From NCBI GenBank assembly GCA_903847155.1, contig CAINCU010000043.1, positions 1 to 64,000 of the forward strand: a DNA stretch of 64,000 nt, in the 5' to 3' direction. The stretch is from an uncultured Gallionellaceae bacterium. Its GTDB lineage: Bacteria > Pseudomonadota > Gammaproteobacteria > Burkholderiales > Gallionellaceae. The stretch's first letter is position 1; the number at the start of each line of letters is the position of its first letter. The notes under the pieces were generated by a model. It saw only the letters and a program-made list of their open reading frames with translations. It was not told where the DNA came from and did not search any database. A program made the position numbers and the translations under genes. This document shows, piece after piece, positions 8,342-18,121 of the stretch.

Positions 8342-8398
8342 TTGACGCAGGATGCGTCAAATCAAAATTTAAAGTGCGGCGTTTGCCGCATTTGTTTT
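8342..8398 (+). terminator. thrS leader hairpins, one intrinsic-terminator-like
   Basis: Two hairpins precede thrS. The first is a perfect 8-bp repeat, TTGACGCA (8342-8349) and TGCGTCAA (8353-8360). The second, TGCGGC-GTTT-GCCGCA (8375-8390), is followed by TTTGTTTTT and looks like an intrinsic terminator only about 25 bp before the thrS start. It could end the MCE operon or act as a leader attenuator of thrS; sequence alone cannot decide. Confidence 0.6.
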
Positions 8399-8414
8399 TA
8401 GCAGAGTGAATAAA

Positions 8415-10328
8415 ATGCCTGTCATTACCTTACCGGATGGTTCGCAACGTAGTTTTCCTAACCCAGTGACTGTAACCGAGGTCGCTCAAAGCATTGGTGC
8501 CGGTTTGGCGCGTGCGGCGCTGGCGGGCAAGGTGGATGGGGTGCTGGTGGATACTTCGTACTTAATCTCTACCGATGCGAAACTGGCGATCATCACCGAC
8601 AAGGATGCGGACGGTCTCGACCTGATTCGCCATTCCACCGCGCACTTGCTGGCGTATGCGGTGAAAGAATTATTCCCCGAGGCGCAGGTGACTATCGGCC
8701 CGATGATCGAAAACGGTTTCTATTACGACTTTGCCTATTCGCGTCCTTTCACACCGGAAGACTTGGTGGCTATCGAGAAGCGCATGGCGGAGTTGGCCAA
8801 GAAGGATTTGCCTGTGACGCGCAAGGTGGTGCCGCGCGACGAGGCGGTGGCTTATTTCAAATCGCTGGGCGAAAAATACAAAGCCGAGCTCATCGAGTCC
8901 ATTCCCGCCGATCAGGATGTGTCGCTGTACAGCGAGGGCGAGTTCACCGATCTGTGTCGCGGCCCGCACGTGCCTTCGACCGGCAAGCTGAAGGTGTTCA
9001 AGCTGATGAAGGTGGCCGGTGCCTATTGGCGCGGCGATTCGAAGAACGCGATGCTGCAACGCATCTACGGTACGGCCTGGGCGAAGAAGGAAGACTTGGA
9101 TGCGTATCTGATGCGCCTGGAAGAAGCAGAGAAGCGCGACCATCGCAAGCTGGGCAAGTTACTCGACCTGTTCCACATGCAGGATGAAGCGCCGGGTATG
9201 GTGTTCTGGCATCCCAAGGGCTGGGCGATGTGGCAGGTGATTGAGCAGTATATGCGCGCTGTGTACCGTGACAATGGCTACCAAGAAATCCGCTGTCCGC
9301 AAATCATTGACCGCGTGTTGTGGGAAAAATCCGGCCATTGGGAACACTACAAGGCCAACATGTTTACCACCGAGTCGGAAAAGCACGACTATGCGATCAA
9401 GCCGATGAATTGTCCCGGCCATGTGCAAGTGTTCAACGCAGATTTGCGTTCATATCGCGAACTGCCGCTGCGCTATGGCGAGTTCGGCTCATGCCACCGC
9501 AACGAGCCGTCCGGCGGTTTGCATGGTCTGATGCGGGTGCGCGGTTTTGTGCAGGATGACGGCCACATTTTTTGTACCGAAGCACAGATCGAGCCCGAGG
9601 TGACTGCGTTCAATGCGCTGGTGCTAAAGGTTTATAAGGACTTCGGTTTTCACGATGTGGTGGTGAAATTGGCGTTGCGCCCTGAAGGCAGGGTTGGCTC
9701 TGACGAAATCTGGGATAAGTCCGAGAATGCCTTGCGCGCGGCATTGCGTGCTTCCGGAATGACGTGGGAAGAATTGCCGGGCGAGGGCGCGTTCTACGGC
9801 CCTAAGATCGAATTCCATATCAAGGACGCGATTGGCCGTTCCTGGCAATGCGGCACGATCCAAGTGGATTTCTCCATGCCGGGGCGCTTGGGTGCCGAGT
9901 TCGTCGATGAGGACAATAGCCGCAAGGTGCCGGTGATGTTGCACCGCGCGATACTCGGCTCGCTGGAGCGCTTCATCGGCATTCTGGTTGAGAATCATGC
10001 TGGGGCACTGCCATTGTGGTTGGCACCGGTGCAGATGGTGGTGTTGAATATTTCGCAGGCGCAGGAGGCTTATGCTGAAAAAGTGGCAGAAACTTTGCGT
10101 GCGTCCGGCTTACGTGTGCAATCAGATTTGCGCAACGAGAAGATTACCTATAAAATCCGCGAACATAGCTTGCAGAAGCTGCCTTACCAGCTGATTATCG
10201 GCGACAAGGAAATGGCTGCAGGTCTCGTTGCCGTGCGATCCCGAACAGGTGAAGACCTTGGGCAGATGTCGGTGGAGGCGCTGTTACAGCGCTTGCAAGC
10301 CGAACTGCTTCGCGATAGCACGGTTTAA
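8415..10328 (+). CDS. thrS: Threonyl-tRNA synthetase
   Basis: A 637-residue class II synthetase that charges tRNA-Thr. Domains in order: TGS ([14 protein letters not shown]), the SAD editing domain with [16 protein letters not shown] (HxxxH zinc/editing site) and [10 protein letters not shown], the catalytic core with motif 2 [30 protein letters not shown] and motif 3 [20 protein letters not shown], and the C-terminal anticodon-binding domain. The start [10 protein letters not shown] at 8415 is chosen because it is the family N-terminus; a GTG three codons earlier has no better ribosome site. It heads the classic thrS-infC-rpmI-rplT-pheST-ihfA order. Confidence 0.97.
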   Translation: MPVITLPDGSQRSFPNPVTVTEVAQSIGAGLARAALAGKVDGVLVDTSYLISTDAKLAIITDKDADGLDLIRHSTAHLLAYAVKELFPEAQVTIGPMIENGFYYDFAYSRPFTPEDLVAIEKRMAELAKKDLPVTRKVVPRDEAVAYFKSLGEKYKAELIESIPADQDVSLYSEGEFTDLCRGPHVPSTGKLKVFKLMKVAGAYWRGDSKNAMLQRIYGTAWAKKEDLDAYLMRLEEAEKRDHRKLGKLLDLFHMQDEAPGMVFWHPKGWAMWQVIEQYMRAVYRDNGYQEIRCPQIIDRVLWEKSGHWEHYKANMFTTESEKHDYAIKPMNCPGHVQVFNADLRSYRELPLRYGEFGSCHRNEPSGGLHGLMRVRGFVQDDGHIFCTEAQIEPEVTAFNALVLKVYKDFGFHDVVVKLALRPEGRVGSDEIWDKSENALRAALRASGMTWEELPGEGAFYGPKIEFHIKDAIGRSWQCGTIQVDFSMPGRLGAEFVDEDNSRKVPVMLHRAILGSLERFIGILVENHAGALPLWLAPVQMVVLNISQAQEAYAEKVAETLRASGLRVQSDLRNEKITYKIREHSLQKLPYQLIIGDKEMAAGLVAVRSRTGEDLGQMSVEALLQRLQAELLRDSTV

Positions 10329-10349
10329 TTTTTTAATGGAGAATTTCCA

Positions 10350-10868
10350 ATAGCACAAGATAAGTCGCAGCGTATCAATGAGCAGATAACAGCACCACAG
10401 GTGCGACTCATTGGCGCGGAGGGAGAGCAGGTTGGTGTCGTGGCAATTGCTGAAGCATTGCGCATGGCTGACGAGGCGGAACTGGATTTGGTGGAGATTG
10501 CGCCTTTGGCGGAACCGCCAGTATGCCGAATCATGGATATCGGCAAATTCAAATACGCAGAAGCCAAAAAACAGCATGAAGCCAAGCTAAAGCAGAAGCA
10601 AGTTCAGATCAAAGAGATCAAGTTTCGTCCGGGTACGGACGAAGGCGACTACAACATCAAGTTGCGCAATCTGATCAAATTCTTGGCTGATGGCGACAAG
10701 ACCAAAATCACCTTGCGTTTCCGTGGGCGCGAGATGGCGCACCAGGAGATCGGTATGAAACTGATCGAGCGCATCCGGGGTGACTTGGACGAACATGGAG
10801 TGGTCGAGCAGTACCCCAAGATGGAAGGTCGTCAGATGGTGATGGTGCTCGGTCCCAAGAAGAAATGA
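10350..10868 (+). CDS. infC: Translation initiation factor IF-3 (ATA start)
   Basis: IF-3 binds the 30S subunit and checks the start codon. The full reading begins with the non-canonical codon ATA at 10350, preceded by GGAG at 10338-10341 with 8-nt spacing, and gives the family N-terminus (I/M)[21 protein letters not shown]. No ATG or GTG gives a full-length protein; the first ATG-like alternatives would remove conserved residues. Rare start codons are known in infC genes and allow IF-3 to repress its own synthesis. The N-terminal and C-terminal IF-3 domains ([39 protein letters not shown]) are intact, total about 172 residues. Confidence 0.93.
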   Translation: MAQDKSQRINEQITAPQVRLIGAEGEQVGVVAIAEALRMADEAELDLVEIAPLAEPPVCRIMDIGKFKYAEAKKQHEAKLKQKQVQIKEIKFRPGTDEGDYNIKLRNLIKFLADGDKTKITLRFRGREMAHQEIGMKLIERIRGDLDEHGVVEQYPKMEGRQMVMVLGPKKK

Positions 10869-10997
10869 TTTTGTATCGCAACGGAGCAAGGGACTTGCCG
10901 TTGCGGTGGTTGTGAATAGAGTCCCGTATAAGTGGTTCCGGGTTTTCAAGTGTTCCTGTCAGGAACCTCCCGGCGTCATCAAATAAATGGAGTCGTT

Positions 10998-11195
10998 ATG
11001 CCAAAGATGAAAACCAAAAGCGGTGCGAAGAAACGATTTGTCGTTCGCCCCGGTGGCAGCATCAAACGTGGCCAAGCGTTCAAGCGCCACATTCTTACCA
11101 AAAAAACCACCAAGAACAAGCGTCAACTGCGTGGCTCGACTGGTGTTCATGAAACCAACACGGCGTCTGTTCGCGCCATGATGCCATACGCATAA
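10998..11195 (+). CDS. rpmI: Ribosomal protein L35
   Basis: A 65-residue basic protein of the large subunit, starting [25 protein letters not shown] at 10989-10992 provides the ribosome site. It follows infC after 129 bp; in other bacteria this stretch carries the L20 autoregulatory mRNA structure, but no specific structure is claimed here. It is co-transcribed with rplT. Confidence 0.97.
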   Translation: MPKMKTKSGAKKRFVVRPGGSIKRGQAFKRHILTKKTTKNKRQLRGSTGVHETNTASVRAMMPYA

Positions 11196-11204
11196 GGAGT
11201 AAAA

Positions 11205-11564
11205 ATGCCAAGAGTTAAACGTGGTGTAACGGCGCGCGCGCGCCATAAGAAAGTTCTGGATCTGGCCAAGGGTTACCGTGGTCGTCGCAATAGTGTCTAT
11301 CGCGTCGCCAAAGAAGCGGTGATGAAGGCAGGACAATATGCATATCGCGACCGTCGTCAACGCAAGCGTCAATTCCGCACTCTGTGGATTGCCCGTATCA
11401 ATGCGGCTGCGCGTGAGCAAGGTATGGCGTACAGCGTATTCATGAACGGTTTGAAAAAAGCTGCGATTGAGATCGATCGTAAGGTGCTGGCCGATCTGGC
11501 CGTGTTCGACAAGGCTGCGTTCTCGCAGATCGTCGCACAAGCCAAAGCCAGCCTTGGAGCGTAA
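11205..11564 (+). CDS. rplT: Ribosomal protein L20
   Basis: A 119-residue protein with the family start [28 protein letters not shown] and the rRNA-binding C-terminus. L20 helps assemble 23S rRNA early and, in known species, represses its own operon. GGAG lies 7 nt before the ATG. An intrinsic terminator follows at 11581. Confidence 0.98.
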   Translation: MPRVKRGVTARARHKKVLDLAKGYRGRRNSVYRVAKEAVMKAGQYAYRDRRQRKRQFRTLWIARINAAAREQGMAYSVFMNGLKKAAIEIDRKVLADLAVFDKAAFSQIVAQAKASLGA

Positions 11565-11580
11565 ATATAGCGCAATATAA

Positions 11581-11607
11581 AAAAGGAGGCGTCATGCCTC
11601 CTTTTTT
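11581..11607 (+). terminator. Intrinsic terminator after rplT
   Basis: GGAGGC-GTCAT-GCCTCC hairpin flanked by AAAA and followed by a run of six T. It separates rplT from pheS by only about 20 bp, so pheS is reached either by read-through or by a promoter in this gap. Confidence 0.85.
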
Positions 11608-11621
11608 GTTTCAAAATTTAA

Positions 11622-12635
<1,014 letters not shown>

Positions 12636-12637
12636 AC

Positions 12638-14992
12638 ATGCAATTCTCTGAATCATGGTTGCGAACCTTCGTAAATCCATCGCTTACTAGCGAGGAGTTG
12701 TCACATTTGTTGACTATGGCCGGACTGGAAGTGGAAGAGATGACTCCTGTCACACCAGCTTTTGAAAAAGTTGTGGTGGCGCAAGTGATTACCAAAGACA
12801 AACATCCAGATGCGGATCGCCTGAACGTGTTGACGGTGAATGTGGGACAAGTTGAACCACTGACTATTGTGTGCGGCGCGCAGAACGTGACCGTCGGCAT
12901 GAAAGCGCCATGCGCGTTGGTCGGTGCGAAACTTCCCGGCATCGAAATTAAACAGGCCAAGGTGCGAGGTATCGCTTCCTTCGGCATGATGTGTTCGGAT
13001 AAAGAACTCGGTCTGGCGGATGAAAGTGCCGGACTATTGGAGCTGGCTGCTGATGCAGTAGTCGGGCAAAGTATCCGTGAACATCTCGATCTGGACGATC
13101 ATCTGATTATGCTCAAGCTCACGCCGAACCGTAGCGATTGTTTGTCGCTGCAAGGAATCGCCCGCGAAGTGGCTGCGTTGACGGGAGCGTCGTTGCAAGC
13201 CATTCCCCAAGCATCTTTCAAGCAAAGCAGCGACATTACGCGCAAGCTCAAGGTAACGGCTTCAGAGGCGTGTCCGCGTTACAGCGGACGTGTGATTACT
13301 GGAGTGAATGCCAAGGTGGCGACACCTGCATGGATGACGCAGCGCTTGGAGCGCAGCGGTTTGCGCAGCATCAGCGCGCTGGTTGATGTGACCAACTATG
13401 TGTTGCTGGAAATGGGGCAACCGCTGCATGCTTTCGATCTGAACAAATTGAACGGCGACATCGAAGTGCGTTTCGCCCGTGCCGGAGAAAGCCTGAAACT
13501 GCTGAACGAGCAGACGGTCAATCTGCAAGAAGACATGTTGCTGATCGCTGATGCCAAGACTCCGCTCGCGCTGGCAGGCGTGATGGGCGGTGCGGACAGC
13601 GCGGTGGATGATGCCACTACCGATATTTTTCTGGAAAGCGCGTTCTTTGTGCCCGGCGTGATCGTCGGTAAATCGCGCCTTCTCGGTTTTGGTTCGGATT
13701 CCTCTTATCGTTTCGAGCGCGGTGTGGATTTTGCAGCCACGCCAGCCGCACTGGATCGCGCCACCCAATTGATTCTCGATATTTGCGGCGGGCAAGCTGG
13801 CGCGGTGACCGAGGTGTGCGCTGAATTACCCGTGCGCCATCCGGTGAAACTGCGTACTTCGCGCGTACATCGCGTGCTGGGCGTGGCTTTGGAGGCTAAA
13901 GAGATTGCGCAGATATTCTCGCGTCTGGGCATGGTGTTCCAACAGCATGACGATGAGTTTTCGGTGACACCACCCAGCTATCGTTTCGACATTGCCATTG
14001 AAGAAGATTTGATTGAAGAAGTTGCGCGCGTCTATGGCTACGAAAAAATTCAACCTGTTGCGACGCAAGCACGTATGAGCATGCTGCCGCAAATAGAGGC
14101 GCAGCGTCCTTTGACAAAATTGCGCCAAACTATGGTGCTGCGCGATTATCAGGAAACCATCAATTATGCTTTTGTGGATGCTGATTGGGAGCGTGATCTG
14201 TGTGGCAATACCTCCCCTATCGCGTTGAAGAACCCGATCGCCAGCCAGATGAGCGTAATGCGCAGCAGTTTGCTGGGCGGATTGCTCGGCGCTTTGCGCA
14301 CCAATCTTGCACGCAAGCAGCCGCGTGTACGCCTGTTTGAGATCGGCGGCTGTTTTTTCGCCGAACCAGGCAGCTATGTGCAGCATGAACGATTGGCTGG
14401 ATTGGCATATGGCGGCGCATTGTCAGAGCAGTGGGGAGCTCCTGCACACAATGTGGATTTTTATGATGTGAAGGGCGATGTGGAAGCGTTGTTCACGCCG
14501 CGTAGTTTGAGCTTCCAAACAGCGATTCATTCAGCTTCGCATCCGGGTCGATCAGCGCGCATCCTGCTGGATGGGCGAGCCATCGGCTGGATTGGAGAAT
14601 TGCATCCGCAATGGCAACAACAATATGACCTGCCGCAAGCATTGGTGTGGTTCGAAGTTGAATTGAGAGCATTAACCCAAGGTAATGTGCCAAAGGCAAT
14701 AGACATCTCGCGCTTCCCGCCTGCGCGGCGCGACCTTGCGCTACTTGTGGACGAAGGCATGACTGTGCAGCTGCTATTGGATGTCATGCAGGCAGCAAAT
14801 GCGCCCAATGTGGTCGAGCTGGCTTTGTTCGATGTGTATCGCGGCAAGGGTGTAGAACAAGGCAAAAAAAGCCTTGCATTCCGTGTGTTGTTGAAAGATA
14901 CTCAAAAAACTTTGACCGAGTTCGAGATTGAAGAAAATATGACACGTATAATTGCAGCTTTGCAAAGTCAAGGCGTGCAGTTGCGTGTGTAA
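12638..14992 (+). CDS. pheT: Phenylalanyl-tRNA synthetase beta subunit
   Basis: A 784-residue subunit that carries editing and tRNA-binding domains. It starts MQFSESWLRTFVNPSLTSEELSHLLTMAGLEVEE, contains the OB-fold (VVAQVITKDKHPDADRLNVLTV), the B3/B4 editing module, B5 and the C-terminal FDX-ACB domain (ISRFPPARRDLALLVDEG). It is immediately upstream of ihfA (9-bp gap), as in many proteobacteria. Confidence 0.97.
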   Translation: MQFSESWLRTFVNPSLTSEELSHLLTMAGLEVEEMTPVTPAFEKVVVAQVITKDKHPDADRLNVLTVNVGQVEPLTIVCGAQNVTVGMKAPCALVGAKLPGIEIKQAKVRGIASFGMMCSDKELGLADESAGLLELAADAVVGQSIREHLDLDDHLIMLKLTPNRSDCLSLQGIAREVAALTGASLQAIPQASFKQSSDITRKLKVTASEACPRYSGRVITGVNAKVATPAWMTQRLERSGLRSISALVDVTNYVLLEMGQPLHAFDLNKLNGDIEVRFARAGESLKLLNEQTVNLQEDMLLIADAKTPLALAGVMGGADSAVDDATTDIFLESAFFVPGVIVGKSRLLGFGSDSSYRFERGVDFAATPAALDRATQLILDICGGQAGAVTEVCAELPVRHPVKLRTSRVHRVLGVALEAKEIAQIFSRLGMVFQQHDDEFSVTPPSYRFDIAIEEDLIEEVARVYGYEKIQPVATQARMSMLPQIEAQRPLTKLRQTMVLRDYQETINYAFVDADWERDLCGNTSPIALKNPIASQMSVMRSSLLGGLLGALRTNLARKQPRVRLFEIGGCFFAEPGSYVQHERLAGLAYGGALSEQWGAPAHNVDFYDVKGDVEALFTPRSLSFQTAIHSASHPGRSARILLDGRAIGWIGELHPQWQQQYDLPQALVWFEVELRALTQGNVPKAIDISRFPPARRDLALLVDEGMTVQLLLDVMQAANAPNVVELALFDVYRGKGVEQGKKSLAFRVLLKDTQKTLTEFEIEENMTRIIAALQSQGVQLRV

Positions 14993-15001
14993 GAGGAGAA
15001 T

Positions 15002-15310
15002 ATGACAACACTGACTAAGGCTGAATTGGCTGATATGCTGTTTGAAAAAGTAGGGCTGAACAAGCGCGAAGCGAAAGACATGGTGGAGACTTTCTTTGAA
15101 GAAATTCGCATGCAGTTGGAGCAAGGCGAGAGCGTCAAGCTTTCCGGTTTCGGCAATTTTCAATTACGCGACAAGCCGCAACGCCCAGGACGTAACCCCA
15201 AAACGGGCGAAGAGATACCGATCACAGCGCGCAGAGTAGTCACTTTTCATCCCAGCCAGAAACTCAAAAGCATGGTAGAAAAGAACTATCATGGAACAGC
15301 ACGTAGCTAA
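15002..15310 (+). CDS. ihfA: Integration host factor alpha subunit
   Basis: A 102-residue DNA-bending protein of the HU/IHF family ([35 protein letters not shown], and the DNA-contact arm [27 protein letters not shown]). With IhfB it bends DNA and would bring NifA to the sigma-54 promoters found in this window. GAGGAG precedes the ATG. Its 3' end overlaps the next gene by 20 nt. Confidence 0.97.
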   Translation: MTTLTKAELADMLFEKVGLNKREAKDMVETFFEEIRMQLEQGESVKLSGFGNFQLRDKPQRPGRNPKTGEEIPITARRVVTFHPSQKLKSMVEKNYHGTARS

Positions 15311-15662
15311 TTCAGAATTGCCGCCGATTCCGGCTAAACGCTACTTTACCATCGGTGAAGTGAGTGAGTTGTGCGGTGTAAAAGCGCACGTGTTGCGCTA
15401 TTGGGAGCAGGAATTTACCCAACTTAAGCCGGTGAAGCGCGGAGGTAACCGACGTTATTACCAGCATCATGAAGTACTACTCATTCGCCGTATACGCCAG
15501 TTACTTTACGAAGAAGGCTTTACCATCAGCGGAGCACGCGGACGTCTGGATCAGCAGGCAATTCGCCAAGAGGGAAGAAGAGCACCGAACAATCACGGTG
15601 GATTCAATGCGAGTGCTTTTAAGCGTGAATTGAGTGAGATTATTTCGTTGTTGCACGCGTGA
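15291..15662 (+). CDS. MerR-family transcriptional regulator
   Basis: A 123-residue regulator with an N-terminal MerR winged helix ([71 protein letters not shown], about residues 17-85). No cysteine metal-binding cluster is seen in the short C-terminus, so the effector is unknown. A MerR gene overlapping the end of ihfA is a conserved arrangement in proteobacteria. The start ATG 15291 lies inside ihfA, suggesting coupled translation. Confidence 0.9.
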   Translation: MEQHVANSELPPIPAKRYFTIGEVSELCGVKAHVLRYWEQEFTQLKPVKRGGNRRYYQHHEVLLIRRIRQLLYEEGFTISGARGRLDQQAIRQEGRRAPNNHGGFNASAFKRELSEIISLLHA

Positions 15663-15682
15663 TTACAAATTGAGTAAAACTA

Positions 15683-15712
15683 TTCAAAGGAAGTGTGGTG
15701 CTCTGCTATAAT
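15683..15712 (+). promoter_or_regulatory. Promoter of tRNA-Pro
   Basis: -35-like TTCAAA (15683-15688) and a perfect -10 TATAAT (15707-15712) with 18-bp spacing. The tRNA starts 9 bp after the -10. Confidence 0.65.
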
Positions 15713-15721
15713 CCGCGCCCT

Positions 15722-15798
15722 CGGGGCGTAGCGCAGCCTGGTAGCGTACTTGCATGGGGTGCAAGGGGTCGGGAGTTCGAATCTCCCCGCCCCGACCA
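15722..15798 (+). tRNA. tRNA-Pro(GGG)
   Basis: A 77-nt cloverleaf with 7-bp acceptor CGGGGCG/CGCCCCG, anticodon stem CTTGC/GCAAG around loop ATGGGGT (anticodon GGG), T-arm GGGAG-TTCGAAT-CTCCC, and an encoded CCA end. An intrinsic terminator follows. Confidence 0.97.
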
Positions 15799-15806
15799 GT
15801 AGTAAC

Positions 15807-15845
15807 AATGGGTTAGATCGTAAAAGGTCTAACCCATTTTTCGTT
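15807..15845 (+). terminator. Terminator after tRNA-Pro
   Basis: Perfect 11-bp stem AATGGGTTAGA / TCTAACCCATT with a 10-nt loop, followed by TTTCG and a further T-rich stretch. Confidence 0.85.
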
Positions 15846-16244
15846 TTATCTGTGTAGGGGGAGACTTATAAAAGTACACCAGAAAATTGCGAGTGCCTTT
15901 GAGCCAAGTTTTTTCTAACAAGATTCCAGCAATTCATCCCATCCAGTCGTATAACTTGGCGATTTACTTTCTCTTCGCATTACCCATTGTTTTGATATTG
16001 CTGGTGCTGCGATGGTAGGGATATCAAGTCGGCTAGCAATACAAATCTCAATTACGCGATTTCGAATGGCAGCGATGAGCTCGTAAGCGACCTTAGAGAA
16101 GCACAATATTTTTCAGGAGTTCAACTCTCCAACGGCGGCTAGCGGGCGGGATATTTTGAGGGGTGAATTCGCAGTTCGGCCGCAACCGGATATTTGTGGG
16201 CGTCCTTCAGTTTGAGTATTTTGCTAGCATCGTCTAGAGCACGA
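15846..16244. other. Gene-poor region between tRNA-Pro and tRNA-Leu
   Basis: About 400 bp with no recognised gene. A 63-codon open frame on the minus strand (16106-15915, starting MCFSKVAYELIAAIRNRVIEI) has no ribosome site or recognised domain and may be a gene remnant. Its position between tRNA genes would suit old insertion debris, but no integrase or repeat supports that. Confidence 0.4.
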
Positions 16245-16552
16245 TGGTGCCGGGGACCGGAATCGAACCGGCACGGTGGTTTTACCCATCCGACGGATTT
16301 TCTTCACACTACGACTTTAGTCGCCAGAAGCTTCCTGTTCGTGTGCTGGACTATGCCTTCACCGTGACGCTTGCGCACTTTAGGTGCCCCCCGTCTAGTC
16401 TCTACACCTTCCCGTGTTGGGGCTTGGCTCGGCGTTGCCTCGACATTAACGTCAGGGGGTTCACCGAATTTGAGGGGATTCACATGGATGCTTTCGCTAC
16501 CCAGTGCTCAATTTTTTAAGTCCGTTGTGTCTACCAATTTCACCACCCCGGC
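16245..16552 (-). tRNA. tRNA-Leu(UAA) split by a group I intron
   Basis: Read on the minus strand, exon 1 is 16552-16518 (GCCGGGG acceptor, D-arm, ACGGA anticodon stem, CTT) and exon 2 is 16301-16245 (AAAA, TCCGT, variable arm, T-arm GCCGG-TTCGATT-CCGGT, CCCCGGC, A, CCA). Joined, the anticodon loop is CTTAAAA, anticodon TAA. The break falls between the first and second anticodon bases, the same place as the well-known cyanobacterial tRNA-Leu(UAA) intron. CCA is encoded. Confidence 0.95.
16302..16517 (-). ncRNA. Group I self-splicing intron in tRNA-Leu(UAA)
   Basis: A 216-nt intron on the minus strand with no ORF. P1 is visible: exon CTT plus intron AA pairs with intron TTGAG, giving the required U-G pair at the 5' splice site. 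The core has the conserved R/P7 segment GTAGAGACTAGACGG (within 16391-16411) and the S segment GAAGGCATAGTCC (within 16346-16363). The last intron base is G (16302). Length and core wording are close to the small Azoarcus tRNA-Ile intron as known to me; no alignment was run. Confidence 0.93.
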
Positions 16553-16773
16553 AAGGATGGATTTTCAACTATTTGCTGCTAATCAACCCTTAATCGAAAA
16601 AACTAGCATCCGATTAAATTTTTCTCTACTACCCATTCCTCCATTGCTGGCATAGCCTAATAAGATAGGCCATAACCTGTCTCATATTTTAAGAGTTGCG
16701 CATTATACAGATGAGATGGTGATGAAGGAGAGTGATGATGACTGAGAAATATGAAATATATATCGTTCCTTTC
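16553..16773. other. Upstream region of tRNA-Leu
   Basis: No gene seen. On the minus strand a TATAAT lies near 16710-16700, about 150 bp before the tRNA-Leu 5' end; whether it is the promoter is uncertain. Confidence 0.35.
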
Positions 16774-16801
16774 TTGACACAATTTGCTTAATCCATATAA
16801 T
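16774..16801 (+). promoter_or_regulatory. Promoter of tRNA-Gly/tRNA-Cys
   Basis: Perfect -35 TTGACA (16774-16779) and -10 TATAAT (16796-16801) with 16-bp spacing, 18 bp before the tRNA-Gly gene. Confidence 0.85.
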
Positions 16802-16818
16802 GCGAACCTCGTTTTTAC

Positions 16819-16894
<76 letters not shown>

Positions 16895-16900
16895 AATTTC

Positions 16901-16930
16901 AGGGAAAGCTTTAAGCTTTCCCTTATATTT
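16901..16930 (+). terminator. Hairpin between tRNA-Gly and tRNA-Cys
   Basis: AGGGAAAGCTT-T-AAGCTTTCCCT, an 11-bp stem followed by TATATTT. It resembles an intrinsic terminator but may be an RNA-processing hairpin, since tRNA-Cys follows directly. Confidence 0.6.
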
Positions 16931-16954
16931 TCAGCAGATCAGTTTATGCTTCAC

Positions 16955-17028
16955 GGCGCGATAGCAAAGCGGTTATGCACCGGATTGCAAATCCGATTAG
17001 CCCAGTTCGACTCTGGGTCGCGCCTCCA
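16955..17028 (+). tRNA. tRNA-Cys(GCA)
   Basis: A 74-nt cloverleaf: acceptor GGCGCGA/TCGCGCC, anticodon loop TTGCAAA (anticodon GCA) on stem CGGAT/ATCCG, T-arm CCCAG-TTCGACT-CTGGG, encoded CCA. Confidence 0.96.
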
Positions 17029-17473
17029 AATAAATTCAATTAGTTACAAAGTTTTTCGACATTTTTAGTTGGCTTACGCTAACTAAATGTAACCATTTTG
17101 TAACCCTACTTTTTTGTAACCCTACTTTCCATGGTGTAACCGTCGCTATAACAGTGCGAGTTTGGTACGCAGAAATCTGGGCAATAAACGAGCCAGCACG
17201 TAACTCTAGTATTGGCGCGAGTTGCGGGGCGGCGGGGGTGGAGAAAATGCAATAAAGGAGAAAATCTTGTCGCATTAGGGTGTGGGGGTAGGGGAATATG
17301 TCGATCGCCTCAACTGGCGAAAATGCGACGCAACGTCCGTCAATAGGCGATCTGAATCATGTGTATGGTGGAGATGGCCGTGGTCATTGGGTTCTGGGAA
17401 AACGGCTTGTTGCGCGCCTTACGGATTTAGCAGTCAGAAAATAAATGCGAACTTGGCCCTTCGTTCACTGCAC
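17029..17473. other. Gene-poor region with TGTAACC repeats downstream of tRNA-Cys
   Basis: About 445 bp with no convincing gene. It begins with an imperfect hairpin (TTAGTTGGC ... GCTAACTAA, 17067-17087), followed by four copies of TGTAACC starting at 17088, 17099, 17115 and 17134; the second and third lie in a 16-bp tandem repeat. A 48-codon frame from ATG 17298 (MSIASTGENATQRPSIGDLN) overlaps a dispersed repeat copy at 17337-17352 and is not recognised. The region probably belongs to old mobile DNA between the tRNAs and the integron remnant (inference). Confidence 0.5.
17337..17352 (-). repeat. Dispersed repeat, copy 1
   Basis: CCGTCAATAGGCGATC on the plus strand, the exact reverse complement of the core of the copy at 31655-31670 (16 bp identical). 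Confidence 0.65.
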
Positions 17474-17559
17474 GGCAAACGCGGGGTTAGGTCTAGAAAC
17501 GAAGCACTATGAATCTTGATCTGATTCTGCGCTCGGAGCTTCAATGTAGAGGTTATGCC
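17474..17559 (-). repeat. Candidate integron attC site after the VOC gene
   Basis: On the minus strand, GGCATAAC (17559-17552) just after the gene's stop and GTTTGCC (17480-17474) form imperfect outer arms. Between them lie GAAGC/GCTTC and GAATC/GATTC inverted pairs, as expected for a foldable attC. The matching start of the cassette, GTTATGCCTC, is at 18007-17998, upstream of the gene. The outer arms deviate from the GTTRRRY consensus, so this is a candidate only. Confidence 0.45.
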
Positions 17560-17982
17560 TCACTCTGTGATTTTCCACTGTGGATTCCATACGACTTCCC
17601 ATAGGTGTTGGTCTGGGTCTTGAAAGTAACCCGCGTAGCCACCCCAGAAAGTGTCCTGAGCAGGTTTTACTATTACCGCACCAGCATTTTTTGCTTGAGC
17701 CATGACCGCATCGACCTCTGCCTTGGAAGAAACATTATGCCCAAGTGATAGCTCAGTAGCACTCGGCTTGCCAAGAGGGAGACCGGAATCATGAGCAAGA
17801 CTTTTGCGCGGCCAGATGGCGAGCTTGAGTCCTGCTTGCAGCTCAAAGAAAGCAACCGCACCATACTCGAATTCTTTCCCGATAATGCCCTCGGTTTTGA
17901 GTCCAAGACCTACTTCGTAGAACCTGACTGATTTTTCCAAATCATCGACGCAGACTGTAATAACAGTTACTCGCGGCTTCAT
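17560..17982 (-). CDS. VOC-superfamily (glyoxalase-like) protein, likely an integron cassette
   Basis: A 140-residue protein of the vicinal-oxygen-chelate fold: RVTVITVCVDDLEKSVRFYEVGLGLKTEG at the N-terminus and GGYAGYFQDPDQHLWEVVWNP at the C-terminus, the two halves of a glyoxalase/bleomycin-resistance domain. Substrate unknown. The start is MKPRVTV at 17982, with GGAGGA six bases upstream; an open frame continues upstream but lacks support. The gene is flanked by GTTATGCCTC (18007-17998) and its inverted copy (17552-17561), and a truncated integron integrase lies divergently upstream, so it is read as a single captured cassette. Confidence 0.85.
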   Translation of the reverse strand: MKPRVTVITVCVDDLEKSVRFYEVGLGLKTEGIIGKEFEYGAVAFFELQAGLKLAIWPRKSLAHDSGLPLGKPSATELSLGHNVSSKAEVDAVMAQAKNAGAVIVKPAQDTFWGGYAGYFQDPDQHLWEVVWNPQWKITE

Positions 17983-18121
17983 GTACAAGTCCTCCATGAG
18001 GCATAACGTAATGTAGACACCGATATTGGTGCATATCCTGTAAATCGGCAATGTAAAAACTGTCTCATGTTTGCAAGCAACCCTTTGCTTGTCTAGTAAC
18101 AATCAAGTCTGCGGCGACGTT

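Noticed and set aside
15915-16106. A 63-codon frame on the minus strand as a gene
   Set aside because: No ribosome site, domain or neighbour supports it; kept only as a possible remnant.
17282-17512. A 76-codon frame as a small gene
   Set aside because: Trp/Cys/Arg-rich, no ribosome site, and it covers a dispersed repeat copy and part of the attC-like site.
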